Counted from the first letter of the stretch, positions 30,969 to 39,970 are shown. The stretch: DNA of 64,000 nt from Streptomyces lavendulae subsp. lavendulae (GCF_002803845.1 NZ_CP024985.1:4898001-4962000), one strand, 5' to 3'. Made by a program: numbers and translations. The notes: a model not told the origin generated them from the letters alone.

Positions 30969-31946
30969 ATGGCAACCCGCGCCGTCGCCCGTCGTCAGTC
31001 CACGAGCAGCGCCCGCGCTGTGGGCGGGGAGATCGCCGATCGCGACCTGGTCGGCATGTACCTCGACGAGATCGCGCGCACCCCGCTGCTCGACGCCGCC
31101 AAGGAAGTGGAGCTCTCGCAGATCATCGAGGCGGGCGTCTACGCCCGGCAGATCCTCGACGAGGCGACGCCGCGCGAGGGGGAGTCCCCCGCGCGCGAGG
31201 AGCTGGAGGCCCTGGCCGCCGAGGGCGAGCGCGCCAAGGAGGTCTTCATCCGCTCCAACCTCCGTCTGGTCGTGGCCGTGGCCCGCCGCTACCCGCGCAG
31301 CGGCCTGCCCCTCCTCGACCTCATCCAGGAGGGCAACGCCGGCCTGGTGCGCGCCGTCGAGAAGTTCGACTACGCCAAGGGCTTCAAGTTCTCCACGTAC
31401 GCCACGTGGTGGATCCGCCAGGCCATCACCCGTTCCATCGCCGACCAGTCCCGCACCATCCGCCTCCCCGTCCACCTGGTCGAGGAGCTCGGCCGGATCC
31501 GCCGGGTGCAGCGCGAGTTCAACCGCGAGAACGGCCGCGACCCGGAGCACGCCGAGATCGCCGCCGAACTCGACTCCACCGAGAAGCGCGTCGGCGACGT
31601 CCTGGACTGGGCGCGCGACCCGGTCAGCCTCAACATGTCGGTGGACGACGAGGGTGACACCCAGTTCGGCGACCTCCTGGAGGACACCTCGGCGATCTCG
31701 CCCGAGCAGTCCGTGCTCTCGCTGCTGCGCAGCGAGGAGCTGGAGGACCTCCTCGGCAAGCTGGACCAGCGCACGGCGTCCATCATCAAGATGCGGTACG
31801 GCATCGAGGACGGCCGCGAGCGGACCCTGACCGAGGTCGGCAAGCAGCACGGCCTCACCCGCGAGCGGATCCGCCAGATCGAGAAGCACGCGCTGCTCGA
31901 ACTCAAGCGCATGGCCCGCGACACCGGCTTCGACGCCGTGGCCTGA
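30969..31946 (+). CDS. hrdD: Principal-type RNA polymerase sigma factor HrdD
   Basis: A 325-residue sigma-70 of the HrdB family, most like HrdD: it starts MATRAVARR, has region 2 (residues about 95-165, including FSTYATWWIRQAITRSI), region 3 (about 165-245) and region 4 (about 260-315, with LTRERIRQIEKHALLEL). The long N-terminal extension of the essential HrdB is absent. The ATG at 30969 follows AAGGGAG; an earlier start at 30816 would read through the promoter. HrdD is dispensable in S. coelicolor and is induced by stress sigma factors. Confidence 0.93.
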   Translation: MATRAVARRQSTSSARAVGGEIADRDLVGMYLDEIARTPLLDAAKEVELSQIIEAGVYARQILDEATPREGESPAREELEALAAEGERAKEVFIRSNLRLVVAVARRYPRSGLPLLDLIQEGNAGLVRAVEKFDYAKGFKFSTYATWWIRQAITRSIADQSRTIRLPVHLVEELGRIRRVQREFNRENGRDPEHAEIAAELDSTEKRVGDVLDWARDPVSLNMSVDDEGDTQFGDLLEDTSAISPEQSVLSLLRSEELEDLLGKLDQRTASIIKMRYGIEDGRERTLTEVGKQHGLTRERIRQIEKHALLELKRMARDTGFDAVA

Positions 31947-31971
31947 CCGGCCCGCGTCCAGCCCCCCGGAC

Positions 31972-32009
31972 GAGCCCCGGCACCTAACCCCCCCCAGGTG
32001 CCGGGGCTC
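31972..32009. terminator. Terminator between hrdD and the WYL regulator
   Basis: Fourteen-base perfect arms (31972-31985 and 31996-32009) enclose an unusual C-rich loop. The adjoining genes converge here. Confidence 0.7.
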
Positions 32010-32011
32010 CC

Positions 32012-33001
32012 TCACGCCCGCCCCGCCCCGTCCCCCTCCGGGCCGCCCGTCCCCGCCGCCGCCCCCGCCCCCGCCGCCAGCCGCCCCGCCAGCGTGCGCG
32101 CGCTGCGCACCAGGGACTCCGGCCCGCGCACCGTGAACGGCACCCCCGTCAGCGCCAGCCGCGCCGCCACCCACTCCGGGGCGTCCCCGCTCTCGAAGCA
32201 CACGCGGGAGCCCTCCCCCTCCGCCACGGCGCTCTCGCGCAGCCACCCCGGCAGCTCCTGCGGCGGCGCCGCGAAGGACACCTCGACCGGGTACGTCTCC
32301 CCGCCCTGCAGCCCGCGCCGCACGAACGCGGCCGCCTCCATCGGCAGCTCCCGCGGAACGAACCGGGCCCCCGTCGCGAACGGCTCGCTCACCCGGTCCA
32401 CCCGGAAGGTGCGCCAGTCCTCCCGCTCCAGGTCGTAGGCCACCAGGTACCAGCGGATCCCGGTGCTCACCAGCCGGTACGGCTCCACCAGCCGCCGCGT
32501 ACCGGCCCCGTCCCGCGCCCGGTAGGCGAACCGCAGCCGCTCCGGGCCGGCCACCGCCCCCGCCATCGTGGTCAGCGTGCGCGGGTCCACGCTCGGGCCG
32601 TCGCCGCGCGTCAGCGCGACCGTCGCCGACTGCAGGGCGCCCACCCGGTGCCGCAGCCGGGCCGGAAGGACCTGTTCCAGCTTCGCCAGCGCCCGTACGG
32701 AGGCCTCCTCCACCCCCTCGATCGCGTGCCCGGCCCCCGCCCGCAGCCCCACCGCGATCGCCACCGCCTCCTCGTCGTCGAGCAGCAGCGGCGGCATCGC
32801 GGCGCCCGCCACCAGCCGGTACCCGCCCTCCGCGCCCAGCGAGGCCTCCACCGGGTACCCGAGGACGCGCAGCCGCTCGATGTCCCGGCGGATCGTCCGC
32901 GCACTCACCTCCAACCGGGCCGCCAGTTCGCTGCCCGGCCATTCGCGGGGGGTCTGGAGCAGGGACAGCAGGGTGAGCAGCCGGGCGGGTGTGTCGTTCA
33001 T
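32012..33001 (-). CDS. DeoR-type HTH regulator with WYL domain (YafY family)
   Basis: A 329-residue regulator. An N-terminal winged HTH (RLLTLLSLLQTPREWPGSELA...RTIRRDIERLRVLGYP) precedes a central bridging region and a WYL domain (about 150-300, containing RLVEPYRLVSTGIRWYLVAYDLEREDWRTF). WYL domains sense nucleic acid or small ligands in other actinobacterial proteins. It is divergent from a DHA2 pump with 62 bases between the starts; that pump is its likely target. The last 40 residues are low complexity. Confidence 0.9.
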   Translation of the reverse strand: MNDTPARLLTLLSLLQTPREWPGSELAARLEVSARTIRRDIERLRVLGYPVEASLGAEGGYRLVAGAAMPPLLLDDEEAVAIAVGLRAGAGHAIEGVEEASVRALAKLEQVLPARLRHRVGALQSATVALTRGDGPSVDPRTLTTMAGAVAGPERLRFAYRARDGAGTRRLVEPYRLVSTGIRWYLVAYDLEREDWRTFRVDRVSEPFATGARFVPRELPMEAAAFVRRGLQGGETYPVEVSFAAPPQELPGWLRESAVAEGEGSRVCFESGDAPEWVAARLALTGVPFTVRGPESLVRSARTLAGRLAAGAGAAAGTGGPEGDGAGRA

Positions 33002-33063
33002 GGATCCAGATTGCCAGCGAATGAGGACACCATCTGACCTACATCCCGTCTAGGTTTCTCTCC

Positions 33064-34653
33064 ATGAGCACCGAGACGTCCACGACATCGCCCGAAAGAA
33101 CGAACGGGCCCGTACGAGAAGAGCGGAACGCAGACCCGGCCGCAGCAACAGGCTCCCCCGTCGACCCGCGCCGCTGGCTGGCGCTCGCCATCGTGATGAC
33201 CGCGGCCTTCATGGACCTGGTCGACGTCACGATCGTCAACATCGCGATACCGAGCATGCGCCAGGACTTCGGCGCCTCCACCAGCGCGATCCAGTGGATC
33301 ACCGCGGGGTACGCCCTCGCCTTCGCGGCGGGCCTGATCACGGGTGGCCGCCTCGGCGACATCTACGGGCGCAAGCGCCTCTTCCTCATCGGGGTCGCCG
33401 GCTTCACGGCCGCCTCGCTGCTCTGCGGCATCGCCGCCGACCCCTCCATGCTCGTCGCCTCCCGCATCCTCCAGGGCGCCATGGCGGCCATGATGGTCCC
33501 GCAGGTCCTGGCGATCATCCACGTCACCTTCCCGCCGCACGAGCGCGGCAAGGCCTTCGGCATGTTCGGCGCGATCATCGGCCTCGGCGCCGTCTCGGGC
33601 CCGATGCTCGGCGCACTGCTCACCGAGTGGAACATCCTCGGCCTCGAATGGCGCCCGATCTTCCTGATCAACCTGCCGGTCGGCATCGCCGCCATCCTCA
33701 TGGGCCGCGCGTTCATCACCGAGTCCAAGGCCCCCAAGGCCCTGCGCCTCGACCTGGGCGGCGTCGTGCTCGCCACCCTCGCGCTCGTCATGCTGATCTT
33801 CCCGCTCACCCACGGCCGGGAGAACGACTGGCCGCTGTGGGGCTTCGTCTGTATGGGCCTGGCGCCGGTCGTCTTCGCCGCGTTCGTCCTCTACGAGAAG
33901 TACAAGATCCGCAAGGACGGTTCCCCGCTCGTCGAGCTGTCCCTCTTCAAGGTCAAGAGCTTCGCCGGCGGCATCGCCGTCCAGCTGACCTTCGGCATCG
34001 CGACCGGCATCTTCTTCCTCGTCTGGACCCTCTACATGCAGATGGGCCTCGGCTGGAGCGCCCTGCGCGCGGGCACCACCGGCATCCCCTTCTCGATCGC
34101 CGTCTCGGTGGCCGCGGGCATCTCCGTCCAGAAGCTCGTCCCACGCTTCGGCCGCAAGGTGCTCCAGGCCGGCGCGCTCCTCATGGCCGCCGGTCTGCTC
34201 CTCTACATCTGGGAGTCCGACCACTACGGCATGGCCATCGCCTCCTGGCAGATGGCGGCCCCGCTGGTCGTCATGGGCCTGGGCATGGGCCTGATCGTGG
34301 CGCCGCTCACCGACACCGTGCTCTCCCAGGTGCCGCGCGAGCACGCCGGATCCGCCTCCGGCCTGATCAACACCACCGGCCAGATGGGCAACGCCCTCGG
34401 CCTCGGCCTGACCTCCGTCGTCTTCTTCGGTGTGCTCGACGACGACATGATCTACGGCCCGCCCTACGTCGAGGCCTTCCGCAGCGCCCTGTGGTGGGTC
34501 GTGGCCGTCCTCGTCCTGATCTTCGCGGTGATGTTCCTGCTGCCGCGCAAGCAGGTCCCGATGGCCGACCAGCAGCGCGAGTACGAGAACGAGAACGGGA
34601 ACGGGAGCGGCGGCGAGGACGCGGCCGAACCGGCCCCGGTCCCGGCGGCCTAG
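33064..34653 (+). CDS. DHA2-family efflux transporter (MFS)
   Basis: A 529-residue proton-coupled exporter with 14 predicted spans. The first span carries AAFMDLVDVTIVNIAIPSM, motif A is GGRLGDIYGRKRLF, and motif C lies in IGLGAVSGPMLGALLTE. The ATG at 33064 has AGG nine bases upstream. The end of the gene, encoding EPAPVPAA and the TAG stop, lies inside the first unit of a 21-base tandem repeat. Probably controlled by the divergent WYL regulator. Confidence 0.92.
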   Translation: MSTETSTTSPERTNGPVREERNADPAAATGSPVDPRRWLALAIVMTAAFMDLVDVTIVNIAIPSMRQDFGASTSAIQWITAGYALAFAAGLITGGRLGDIYGRKRLFLIGVAGFTAASLLCGIAADPSMLVASRILQGAMAAMMVPQVLAIIHVTFPPHERGKAFGMFGAIIGLGAVSGPMLGALLTEWNILGLEWRPIFLINLPVGIAAILMGRAFITESKAPKALRLDLGGVVLATLALVMLIFPLTHGRENDWPLWGFVCMGLAPVVFAAFVLYEKYKIRKDGSPLVELSLFKVKSFAGGIAVQLTFGIATGIFFLVWTLYMQMGLGWSALRAGTTGIPFSIAVSVAAGISVQKLVPRFGRKVLQAGALLMAAGLLLYIWESDHYGMAIASWQMAAPLVVMGLGMGLIVAPLTDTVLSQVPREHAGSASGLINTTGQMGNALGLGLTSVVFFGVLDDDMIYGPPYVEAFRSALWWVVAVLVLIFAVMFLLPRKQVPMADQQREYENENGNGSGGEDAAEPAPVPAA

Positions 34654-34742
34654 ACCCCGGTCCCGGCGGCCTAGACCCCGGTCCCGGCCGCCTGGACCCC
34701 GGTCCCGGCCGCCTGGACCCCGGTCCCGGCCGCCTGGACCCC
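34634..34742 (+). repeat. 21-bp tandem repeat at the 3' end of the transporter gene
   Basis: Five full copies (34634-34738) and a partial sixth of a 21-base unit. Copies 1-2 carry CTAG and copies 3-5 carry CTGG at the same place, so in frame the first two read as stops and the others as Trp. The transporter ends in copy 1. Not a CRISPR: there are no spacers. Confidence 0.9.
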
Positions 34743-34752
34743 GGCTCCGCGC

Positions 34753-34788
34753 ACGGACATGCCCGCCTTCACCGGCGGGCATGTCCGT
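34753..34788 (+). terminator. Terminator after the transporter gene
   Basis: A 15-base perfect stem (34753-34767 and 34774-34788) with loop TTCACC, followed by TTTCGTTTGG. A good intrinsic terminator, placed after the tandem repeat. Confidence 0.85.
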
Positions 34789-34869
34789 TTCGTTTGGTTA
34801 TATCCCCCATGTGCAGGTACCGTCGACTGCGAGGTCACACAACCGGGCATCGAACGGACGTAAACCCAC

Positions 34870-35637
34870 ATGTACGCACCCGAGCGCCAGCAGGAGATCC
34901 TGCGCCTCGCACGCGAAGCCGGACGGGTCGACGTGCTCTCCCTCGCCGAGCGGTTCCAGGTCACCTCCGAGACCGTCCGCCGCGACCTCACGGCCCTCGA
35001 CCGCGCCGGGCTGCTGCGCCGCGTGCACGGCGGCGCCATCCCGGCCGGCCGGCTCGCCTTCGAACCCGACCTCACCTCCCGCGAGACCGCCGCCCCCGAC
35101 GAGAAGGACCGCATCGCCGCCGCAGCCCTCGCCCGGCTCCCCGTCGGCGGCAGCGTCATCCTCGACGCCGGCAGCACCGTCGCCCGCGTCGCGGCCGGGA
35201 TGGCCCGCATGGAGACCCTGACGCTCACCGTGGTCACCCACGCCCTGCCCGTCGCCGCCGGACTCGCCGACCACGCCGGCGTCGACCTCCACCTCGTGGG
35301 CGGCCGCGTCCGCCACCGCACCCTCGCCGCCGTCGACGCCTGGGCCCTGCGCGCCTACTCCGAGATCCGCGCCGACGTCCTCTTCCTCGCGACCAACGGC
35401 TTCACCGCCGAGGTCGGCCTGACCACCCCCGACCCCGCCGAGGCCGCCGTCAAACGGGCCGCGATCGCCGCCGCCCGCCGGGTGGTGCTCCTCGCCGACT
35501 CGGCCAAGGCCGGCCAGGAACGCTTCTCCCGCTTCGGCTCCTTCGCCGACGTGGACGTCCTCATCACCGATACCGGGCTCGACCCGGCCCACCAGGCCCC
35601 GATCGAGGCCGCCGGTACGGAAGTCGTGCTCGTATGA
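34870..35637 (+). CDS. fruR: DeoR-family repressor of fructose genes (FruR-like)
   Basis: A 255-residue DeoR protein. The N-terminal helix-turn-helix (YAPERQQEILRLAREAGRVDVLSLAERFQVTSETVRRDL) is followed by the sugar-phosphate-sensing domain with VLLADSAKAGQERFSRFG. Position makes it FruR: its stop codon overlaps the ATG of 1-phosphofructokinase (ATGA), exactly as in streptomycete fruRKA operons. The Shine-Dalgarno is weak. It should respond to fructose 1-phosphate. No fruA follows. Confidence 0.87.
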   Translation: MYAPERQQEILRLAREAGRVDVLSLAERFQVTSETVRRDLTALDRAGLLRRVHGGAIPAGRLAFEPDLTSRETAAPDEKDRIAAAALARLPVGGSVILDAGSTVARVAAGMARMETLTLTVVTHALPVAAGLADHAGVDLHLVGGRVRHRTLAAVDAWALRAYSEIRADVLFLATNGFTAEVGLTTPDPAEAAVKRAAIAAARRVVLLADSAKAGQERFSRFGSFADVDVLITDTGLDPAHQAPIEAAGTEVVLV

Positions 35638-36575
35638 TCCTCACCGTCACCCCCAACCCCTCCCTCGACCGGACCTACGAGGTCCCCGCGCTGGTCCGGG
35701 GCGAGGTGCACCGCGCCGCCCGGGAACGCGTCGACCCCGGCGGCAAGGGGGTCAACGTCGCGCGGGCCGTCGCCGCGGCCGGGGTGCGCACCACCGCCGT
35801 CCTCCCCCTCGGCGGCGCCCCCGGCGCCCTGCTCGCCGAACTCCTCGGCGCCCAGGGCGTGGACGTCACCGCCGTCTCCATCGCCGGAACGACCCGGTCG
35901 AACATCGCGGTCGCCGAACCCGACGGCACCCTCACGAAGATCAACTCCGAGGGGCCGGAGCTCACCGCGGCCGAGTCGGCCCTCCTCCTCGACACCGTGC
36001 GCACCTGCTCGGCCGGCGCCGCCTGGATCGCCTGCTGCGGCAGCCTGCCGCGCGGCCTGGAGCCCCGGTGGTACGCCGAGGCCGTCGCCGCCGCCCACCG
36101 GGCGGGCGCCCGCATCGCCGTCGACACCTCCGGGGCCGCCCTGCTGGCCTCCCTGGAGGCCCGCCCGGAGGTCGTCAAGCCCAACGCGGCGGAGCTCGCC
36201 GAGGCGGTGGGCCGCCCCCTGGCCACCCTGGGGGACGCGGTCAAGGCCGCCGAGGAACTGGTCGGCCTGGGCGCCGGCGCCGTCCTGGCCTCCCTCGGCC
36301 GACGCGGCCAGCTCCTGGTCTCCCGGGACGGAGCCTTCCACGGCACGGCCCCCGTCACGGCGGTCCGCAGCGACGTCGGCGCCGGCGACGCCTCCCTGGC
36401 GGGCTTCCTGATCGCGGGAGGCACCGGCCCCGCCGCCCTCGCCTCCGCCCTGGCCCACGGGGCGGCCGCCGTACAGCTCCCGGGCAGCGCCGTACCGACG
36501 CCCGCGGACCTGCGCCCCGAGGCGGTCCGCGTCACCGCGGACCCGCCGCTGGACCTCCCCCTGACCGAAGCCTGA
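35634..36575 (+). CDS. fruK: 1-Phosphofructokinase (PfkB family)
   Basis: A 313-residue PfkB-type sugar kinase. It begins MILTVTPNPSLDRTYEV, has DPGGKGVNVARAVAAAGV near the substrate site, and the catalytic loop VRSDVGAGDASLAGFL with the base Asp. It phosphorylates fructose 1-phosphate to fructose 1,6-bisphosphate. The start overlaps fruR by ATGA. The usual third gene, the fructose PTS permease fruA, is absent: 38 bases after the stop there is a convergent DUF6227 gene. Confidence 0.92.
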   Translation: MILTVTPNPSLDRTYEVPALVRGEVHRAARERVDPGGKGVNVARAVAAAGVRTTAVLPLGGAPGALLAELLGAQGVDVTAVSIAGTTRSNIAVAEPDGTLTKINSEGPELTAAESALLLDTVRTCSAGAAWIACCGSLPRGLEPRWYAEAVAAAHRAGARIAVDTSGAALLASLEARPEVVKPNAAELAEAVGRPLATLGDAVKAAEELVGLGAGAVLASLGRRGQLLVSRDGAFHGTAPVTAVRSDVGAGDASLAGFLIAGGTGPAALASALAHGAAAVQLPGSAVPTPADLRPEAVRVTADPPLDLPLTEA

Positions 36576-36612
36576 CCGGAGCCGGGGGAGCCGGGGAGCC
36601 TGGGGAGCCGGA

Positions 36613-37383
36613 CTAGCGGACCCGGGTGCGCAGTTCCATCGCCCCGCGCGCGGCGGCCTCGCTCTCGTAGACCTCGCACATGTGGCGGCCGTCCGGCGTG
36701 GCCGTGTGCTCGACCTCCCACAGGCTGAGCTCCGTCCCGTCGAGCAGCACGAAGGAGTGCTCGTACAGGCTGAAACCGGCGTCCCGGCCGTCGGCCAGGC
36801 ACTGGCGGCCGCCGAACGCCTGGGTGATCTGGTGCGCGTACGCCGAGCGCAGCAGCGTCGCCACCCGCTCCCCGGGACGGTCGGCGTTCTCCGCCCGCCG
36901 CAGCACCCGGCGGGCGTGGTCGGCCGACTGCTCCACCGTGTACTCGCGGTGCCGCTCCTGCGGCGAGGCCGCGAACAGGGAGCCGAGGAGCGCCAGATCG
37001 CGCTCGGTCCCGTCCTCGTCCTCACCCTCCCCGAGCGGCGACAGCGCGCCGTCCGACGGGGTCTCACCGAAGACCCGGGCCACCGCGAGCCGGAGCCCGT
37101 CCTTGTCCGGGTACACCTCGCACCGGGTGCTGCGGTCGCCCTTCAGCCGGTAGGCCAGCTCCCAGAGGGAGACGGCGGTGCCGTCGGGCAGCAGGTAGGT
37201 GTGCCGGTGGGTCTCCCGCCACAGCCCCGCCGACGGGCTGTGGTGCGTGGTGTACAGCGAAGAGCTGTGGGCGAGCGCCGTCCCCAGGCGCTCGACCAGC
37301 GCGTCCGGCAGGTCGAAGGAGTTGAGGGCGCGGCCCAGGAGTCGGTCGAGGTGCGCCTCGGTTGTCTCGTACGGATCGCTCAA
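36613..37383 (-). CDS. DUF6227 family protein
   Basis: A 256-residue cytoplasmic protein with two copies of a related unit: residues about 60-100 (HRHTYLLPDGTAVSLWELAYRLKGDRSTRCEVY) and about 205-245 (YEHSFVLLDGTELSLWEVEHTATPDGRHMCEVY). It belongs to a family that I recall as DUF6227 and that is restricted to streptomycetes. The start is TTG at 37381-37383, seven bases after GGAG. Function unknown. The repeat suggests a duplicated domain that might bind a ligand between the units. Confidence 0.8.
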   Translation of the reverse strand: MSDPYETTEAHLDRLLGRALNSFDLPDALVERLGTALAHSSSLYTTHHSPSAGLWRETHRHTYLLPDGTAVSLWELAYRLKGDRSTRCEVYPDKDGLRLAVARVFGETPSDGALSPLGEGEDEDGTERDLALLGSLFAASPQERHREYTVEQSADHARRVLRRAENADRPGERVATLLRSAYAHQITQAFGGRQCLADGRDAGFSLYEHSFVLLDGTELSLWEVEHTATPDGRHMCEVYESEAAARGAMELRTRVR

Positions 37384-37566
37384 GGTGGGTCTCCAGGCCG
37401 TCGCAGCTTGTCACTTCGCGGAAGCACAACGTAGCCCCTGGCTCTGACATCACGTCCGGGGTTCGGTAAAACGTCCGGGAAGTATCAGGGGTTCCCACCA
37501 CACCTTCAGGTCAACTTGCTCATGCCTGGGCAGGGTTGGCCCCGATATGGGGTGATCGGAGGGAAT

Positions 37567-38217
37567 ATGGGCGGCATGGCAACGAATACACTGAGCGTCC
37601 CGCGCCAGCAGCGCCGCTCCGGCACCCGCCCCGAGGACGAACCGGCCCCGCCGTCAAAGGCGTTGGCCTGGCTGCTGGCGATCACCGGGGCCGCCGGACT
37701 GCTGGCCTCCTGGGTGATCACCCTCGACAAGTTCCTCCTGCTGGAGGACCCGGACTTCAAACCCGCGTGCAGCCTCAACCCGGTGGTCTCCTGCGGCAGC
37801 GTGATGAAGAGCGAGCAGGCCGCCGCGTTCGGCTTCCCCAACCCGATGCTCGGGCTGGCCGCCTACGCCGTCGTGGTCTGCGTCGCCGCGGGCCTGCTGG
37901 CCGGGGCCCGCTACCGCGGCTGGTTCTGGCTGGGACTGAACGCCGGCACCCTCTTCGGCACCGGCTTCTGCGCCTGGCTGATGGTGCAGTCGCTCTACGA
38001 GATCAACGCCCTGTGCCTGTGGTGCTGCCTGGCCTGGGCGGCGACGCTGCTGATGTTCTGGGCGGTCACGGCGTACACCGTCCGTACGGGGATCCTGCCC
38101 GCCCCCGGCCCGCTGCGGACCTTCTTCGCGGACTTCGGCTGGGCGCCGCCCGCGCTGCACCTGGGCGTGATCGGCATGCTGGTCCTCACCCGGTGGTGGG
38201 ACTTCTGGACCGGCTGA
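37567..38217 (+). CDS. Vitamin K epoxide reductase (VKOR) family protein
   Basis: A 216-residue, four- to five-span membrane protein. The redox CXXC motif is CLWC in LYEINALCLWCCLAW, and the loop cysteines are in PACSLNPVVSCGSVMKSEQA. Bacterial VKOR homologues re-oxidise DsbA-like oxidases and so drive disulfide formation in exported proteins. The rodlins and chaplins downstream all carry cysteine pairs. GGAGG precedes the ATG at 37567 closely; the ATG at 37576 is an alternative. Confidence 0.92.
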   Translation: MGGMATNTLSVPRQQRRSGTRPEDEPAPPSKALAWLLAITGAAGLLASWVITLDKFLLLEDPDFKPACSLNPVVSCGSVMKSEQAAAFGFPNPMLGLAAYAVVVCVAAGLLAGARYRGWFWLGLNAGTLFGTGFCAWLMVQSLYEINALCLWCCLAWAATLLMFWAVTAYTVRTGILPAPGPLRTFFADFGWAPPALHLGVIGMLVLTRWWDFWTG

Positions 38218-38242
38218 CCGCGACTCCGGCTCCGCACGCGCG

Positions 38243-38275
38243 GGGGCCCCGGCGGCTGGACGCCGCCGGGGCCCC
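38243..38275. terminator. Terminator between VKOR and rodlin genes
   Basis: Perfect 14-base arms, 38243-38256 and 38262-38275, around a TGGAC loop between convergent genes. Confidence 0.8.
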
Positions 38276-38326
38276 GTCATTTCGCTCCACGGGCGCCGTG
38301 GCCCGGACCGGGAGGGGGAGCGGTGA

Positions 38327-38737
38327 TCAGCTGCCGACCGAGGCGTTGCCGGACAGCACCGGGATGTTGTCCAGGATGTGCGAGAGCGGCTCGTCGCCCT
38401 TGGCCTGGGTGGAGTTCTCGGTGCACTGCTGGTTCTGCGGGTTGGACAGGACGTTGATGTCCTGGACGCCGATGTTGAGCAGGGCGATCAGCGACTGGGC
38501 GTTGACCTTGGCGGGCAGGCCGATGCAGGGCTTGTTCAGGCTGCCCTGGACCAGGCCGAGCTGCGGGCTGAGGTCGCCCTCGGTCTTCTGGTTGCCATAG
38601 ATCTGCTGCGCACCGTTGCCGTTGACGGTGTTGATCCCGTTGTCGTTGCCGATGGCCATGGCCGGGGTCGCGATGGCGGCGCCCGCCCCGACGGCGACGG
38701 CGGAGACCGCGGCGGCGGTCATGATCTTCTTGAACAT
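38327..38737 (-). CDS. rdlA: Rodlin
   Basis: A 136-residue secreted rodlin. The signal peptide ends near TPAMA; the mature part begins AIGNDNGINTVNGNGAQQIYGNQ, the family's diagnostic start, and has the conserved end CTENSTQAKGDEPLSHILDNIPVLSGNAS. Two cysteines remain (NKPCIGLP and QQCTENS). In Streptomyces RdlA and RdlB form the rodlet layer on aerial hyphae with chaplins. The start ATG follows GAAGGA. A second rodlin lies at 42440; which of the two is RdlA or RdlB cannot be told, so the symbol is provisional. Confidence 0.95.
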   Translation of the reverse strand: MFKKIMTAAAVSAVAVGAGAAIATPAMAIGNDNGINTVNGNGAQQIYGNQKTEGDLSPQLGLVQGSLNKPCIGLPAKVNAQSLIALLNIGVQDINVLSNPQNQQCTENSTQAKGDEPLSHILDNIPVLSGNASVGS

Positions 38738-39020
38738 CAGTAGGTCCTTCTTTCGCACGAGTGCCCACGTGTGGAGCGCCCTGGTCAACTGGCCCGCCGG
38801 GGGGTTGGTTCCGCCCCTTCACTCAATCGGCCCGATCCCGCGGTGCTTTTCCCCGGCCCGGGTGAGCCCGTCCCGGACGCCTGCGCGAAGCCCGTACGCA
38901 GCCCCTGCGACCGGGCGCGCGCCCGAGGTCCGGTTGCGCTCCGTACGAGGGGTTCGCACGGTGGGTGAAGAAACGGATCACCGTGTTCCGCTTTCGTGCG
39001 ACCACAGAAGGAAGCCCCCC

Positions 39021-39491
39021 ATGCACCGCACCAAGCCGTCCCGCTCCCGCGTCCTCGTCCCGTCGGCCCTCGCGGTCGTCATACTGTCCGGCGCGGCCGC
39101 TCCCGCGGGCGCCGCGGACGGTTCCGGTGCCGCCGTCACCGAACGGGTGGCCTCCGTGCAGCGGCAGGTGGAGAGGATCGAGGAGCGGGCCGCGGCCGGC
39201 CCCGTCGACGACCTCCTCGCCGGCCTCACCAAGACGCTGGAGGACCTCCTGAAGTCCCTCACGGCCCTGCTGCCGGCCGGGGTGAGCCTGCCGCCGATCC
39301 AGCTGCCGAAACTGCCCGCCCTGCCGGACATCCCGGGGCTGCCGGACCTCAAGCTCCCGGCGGTCGAGCTCCCCAAGCTCCCGGTCACGGTTCCGGCCCT
39401 GCCGGCGACTCCGGCCGTCCCGCCGGTGGACACCCTGGTGCCCGCGATCCCGGCGATCCCGGCGATTCCCGACATCCCATTGCGCAACTAG
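39021..39491 (+). CDS. Secreted Leu/Pro-rich protein
   Basis: A 156-residue protein with a signal peptide (RSRVLVPSALAVVILSGAAAPAGAA), a helical region of about 50 residues with VASVQRQVERIEERAA, and a Pro-rich C-terminal half in which LPKLPALPDIPGLPDLKLP and VPAIPAIPAIPDIP repeats dominate. GAAGGAAG precedes the ATG. I recognise no family. It lies between the rodlin and chaplin genes and is likely part of the aerial surface, which is inference from position. Confidence 0.7.
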   Translation: MHRTKPSRSRVLVPSALAVVILSGAAAPAGAADGSGAAVTERVASVQRQVERIEERAAAGPVDDLLAGLTKTLEDLLKSLTALLPAGVSLPPIQLPKLPALPDIPGLPDLKLPAVELPKLPVTVPALPATPAVPPVDTLVPAIPAIPAIPDIPLRN

Positions 39492-39647
39492 CCCGCGGAG
39501 GGGGCCGGTTCCGGGCCCGATGGTTACGACTATTGGGCTGAACAGGTCAGATCCGGCCCGGAACCGTGTCGTCTCGGGTGGTGGACCGTTTCGCTCGGTG
39601 TGAGCCCCGGGATCGGGGCAGGACATCGAAGAGAAGGTGCACTTCCC

Positions 39648-39890
39648 ATGAACTCTGCTGCCAAGAAGGCCGCCGTGGCCCTGGCCTCCGCCGGTCTCGC
39701 CGTTGCCGGTGCCGCGGGCGCCGCGTCCGCCGACTCCTCGGCCGAAGGTGCGGCCGTGGGTTCCCCCGGTGTTCTCTCGGGCAACCTGGCCCAGGTCCCG
39801 GTCCACATCCCGGTCAACGTCTGCGGCAACTCCGTGAACGTCATCGGCCTGCTGAACCCCGCGTTCGGCAACGTCTGCGTCAACGACTGA
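39648..39890 (+). CDS. Short chaplin
   Basis: An 80-residue chaplin. A signal peptide ends near GAASA; the single chaplin domain is SPGVLSGNLAQVPVHIPVNV, then CGNSVNVIGLLNPAFGNVC with the conserved cysteine pair. It is the size of the short chaplins ChpD-ChpH of S. coelicolor, which self-assemble into amphipathic fibres that lower surface tension and coat aerial hyphae. The ATG at 39648 lies ten bases after AGAAGG; the upstream open frame is spurious. Confidence 0.95.
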   Translation: MNSAAKKAAVALASAGLAVAGAAGAASADSSAEGAAVGSPGVLSGNLAQVPVHIPVNVCGNSVNVIGLLNPAFGNVCVND

Positions 39891-39914
39891 CGTTCGTCCC
39901 AGTCGGCGCCACAC

Positions 39915-39955
39915 GACCGTGGGCGCCACCGGCCTCGCCGGTGGCGCCCACGGTC
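39915..39955. terminator. 18-bp-stem terminator between chaplin and secreted protein genes
   Basis: Perfect arms 39915-39932 and 39938-39955 with loop CCTCG between two convergent genes. Among the strongest hairpins in the window. Confidence 0.85.
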
Positions 39956-39970
39956 ACGTCCGGGACCGGT

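Noticed and set aside
34634..34742. Tandem 21-base repeats considered as a CRISPR array
   Set aside because: The units are directly adjacent with no variable spacers, and they overlap a stop codon; no cas gene is near.
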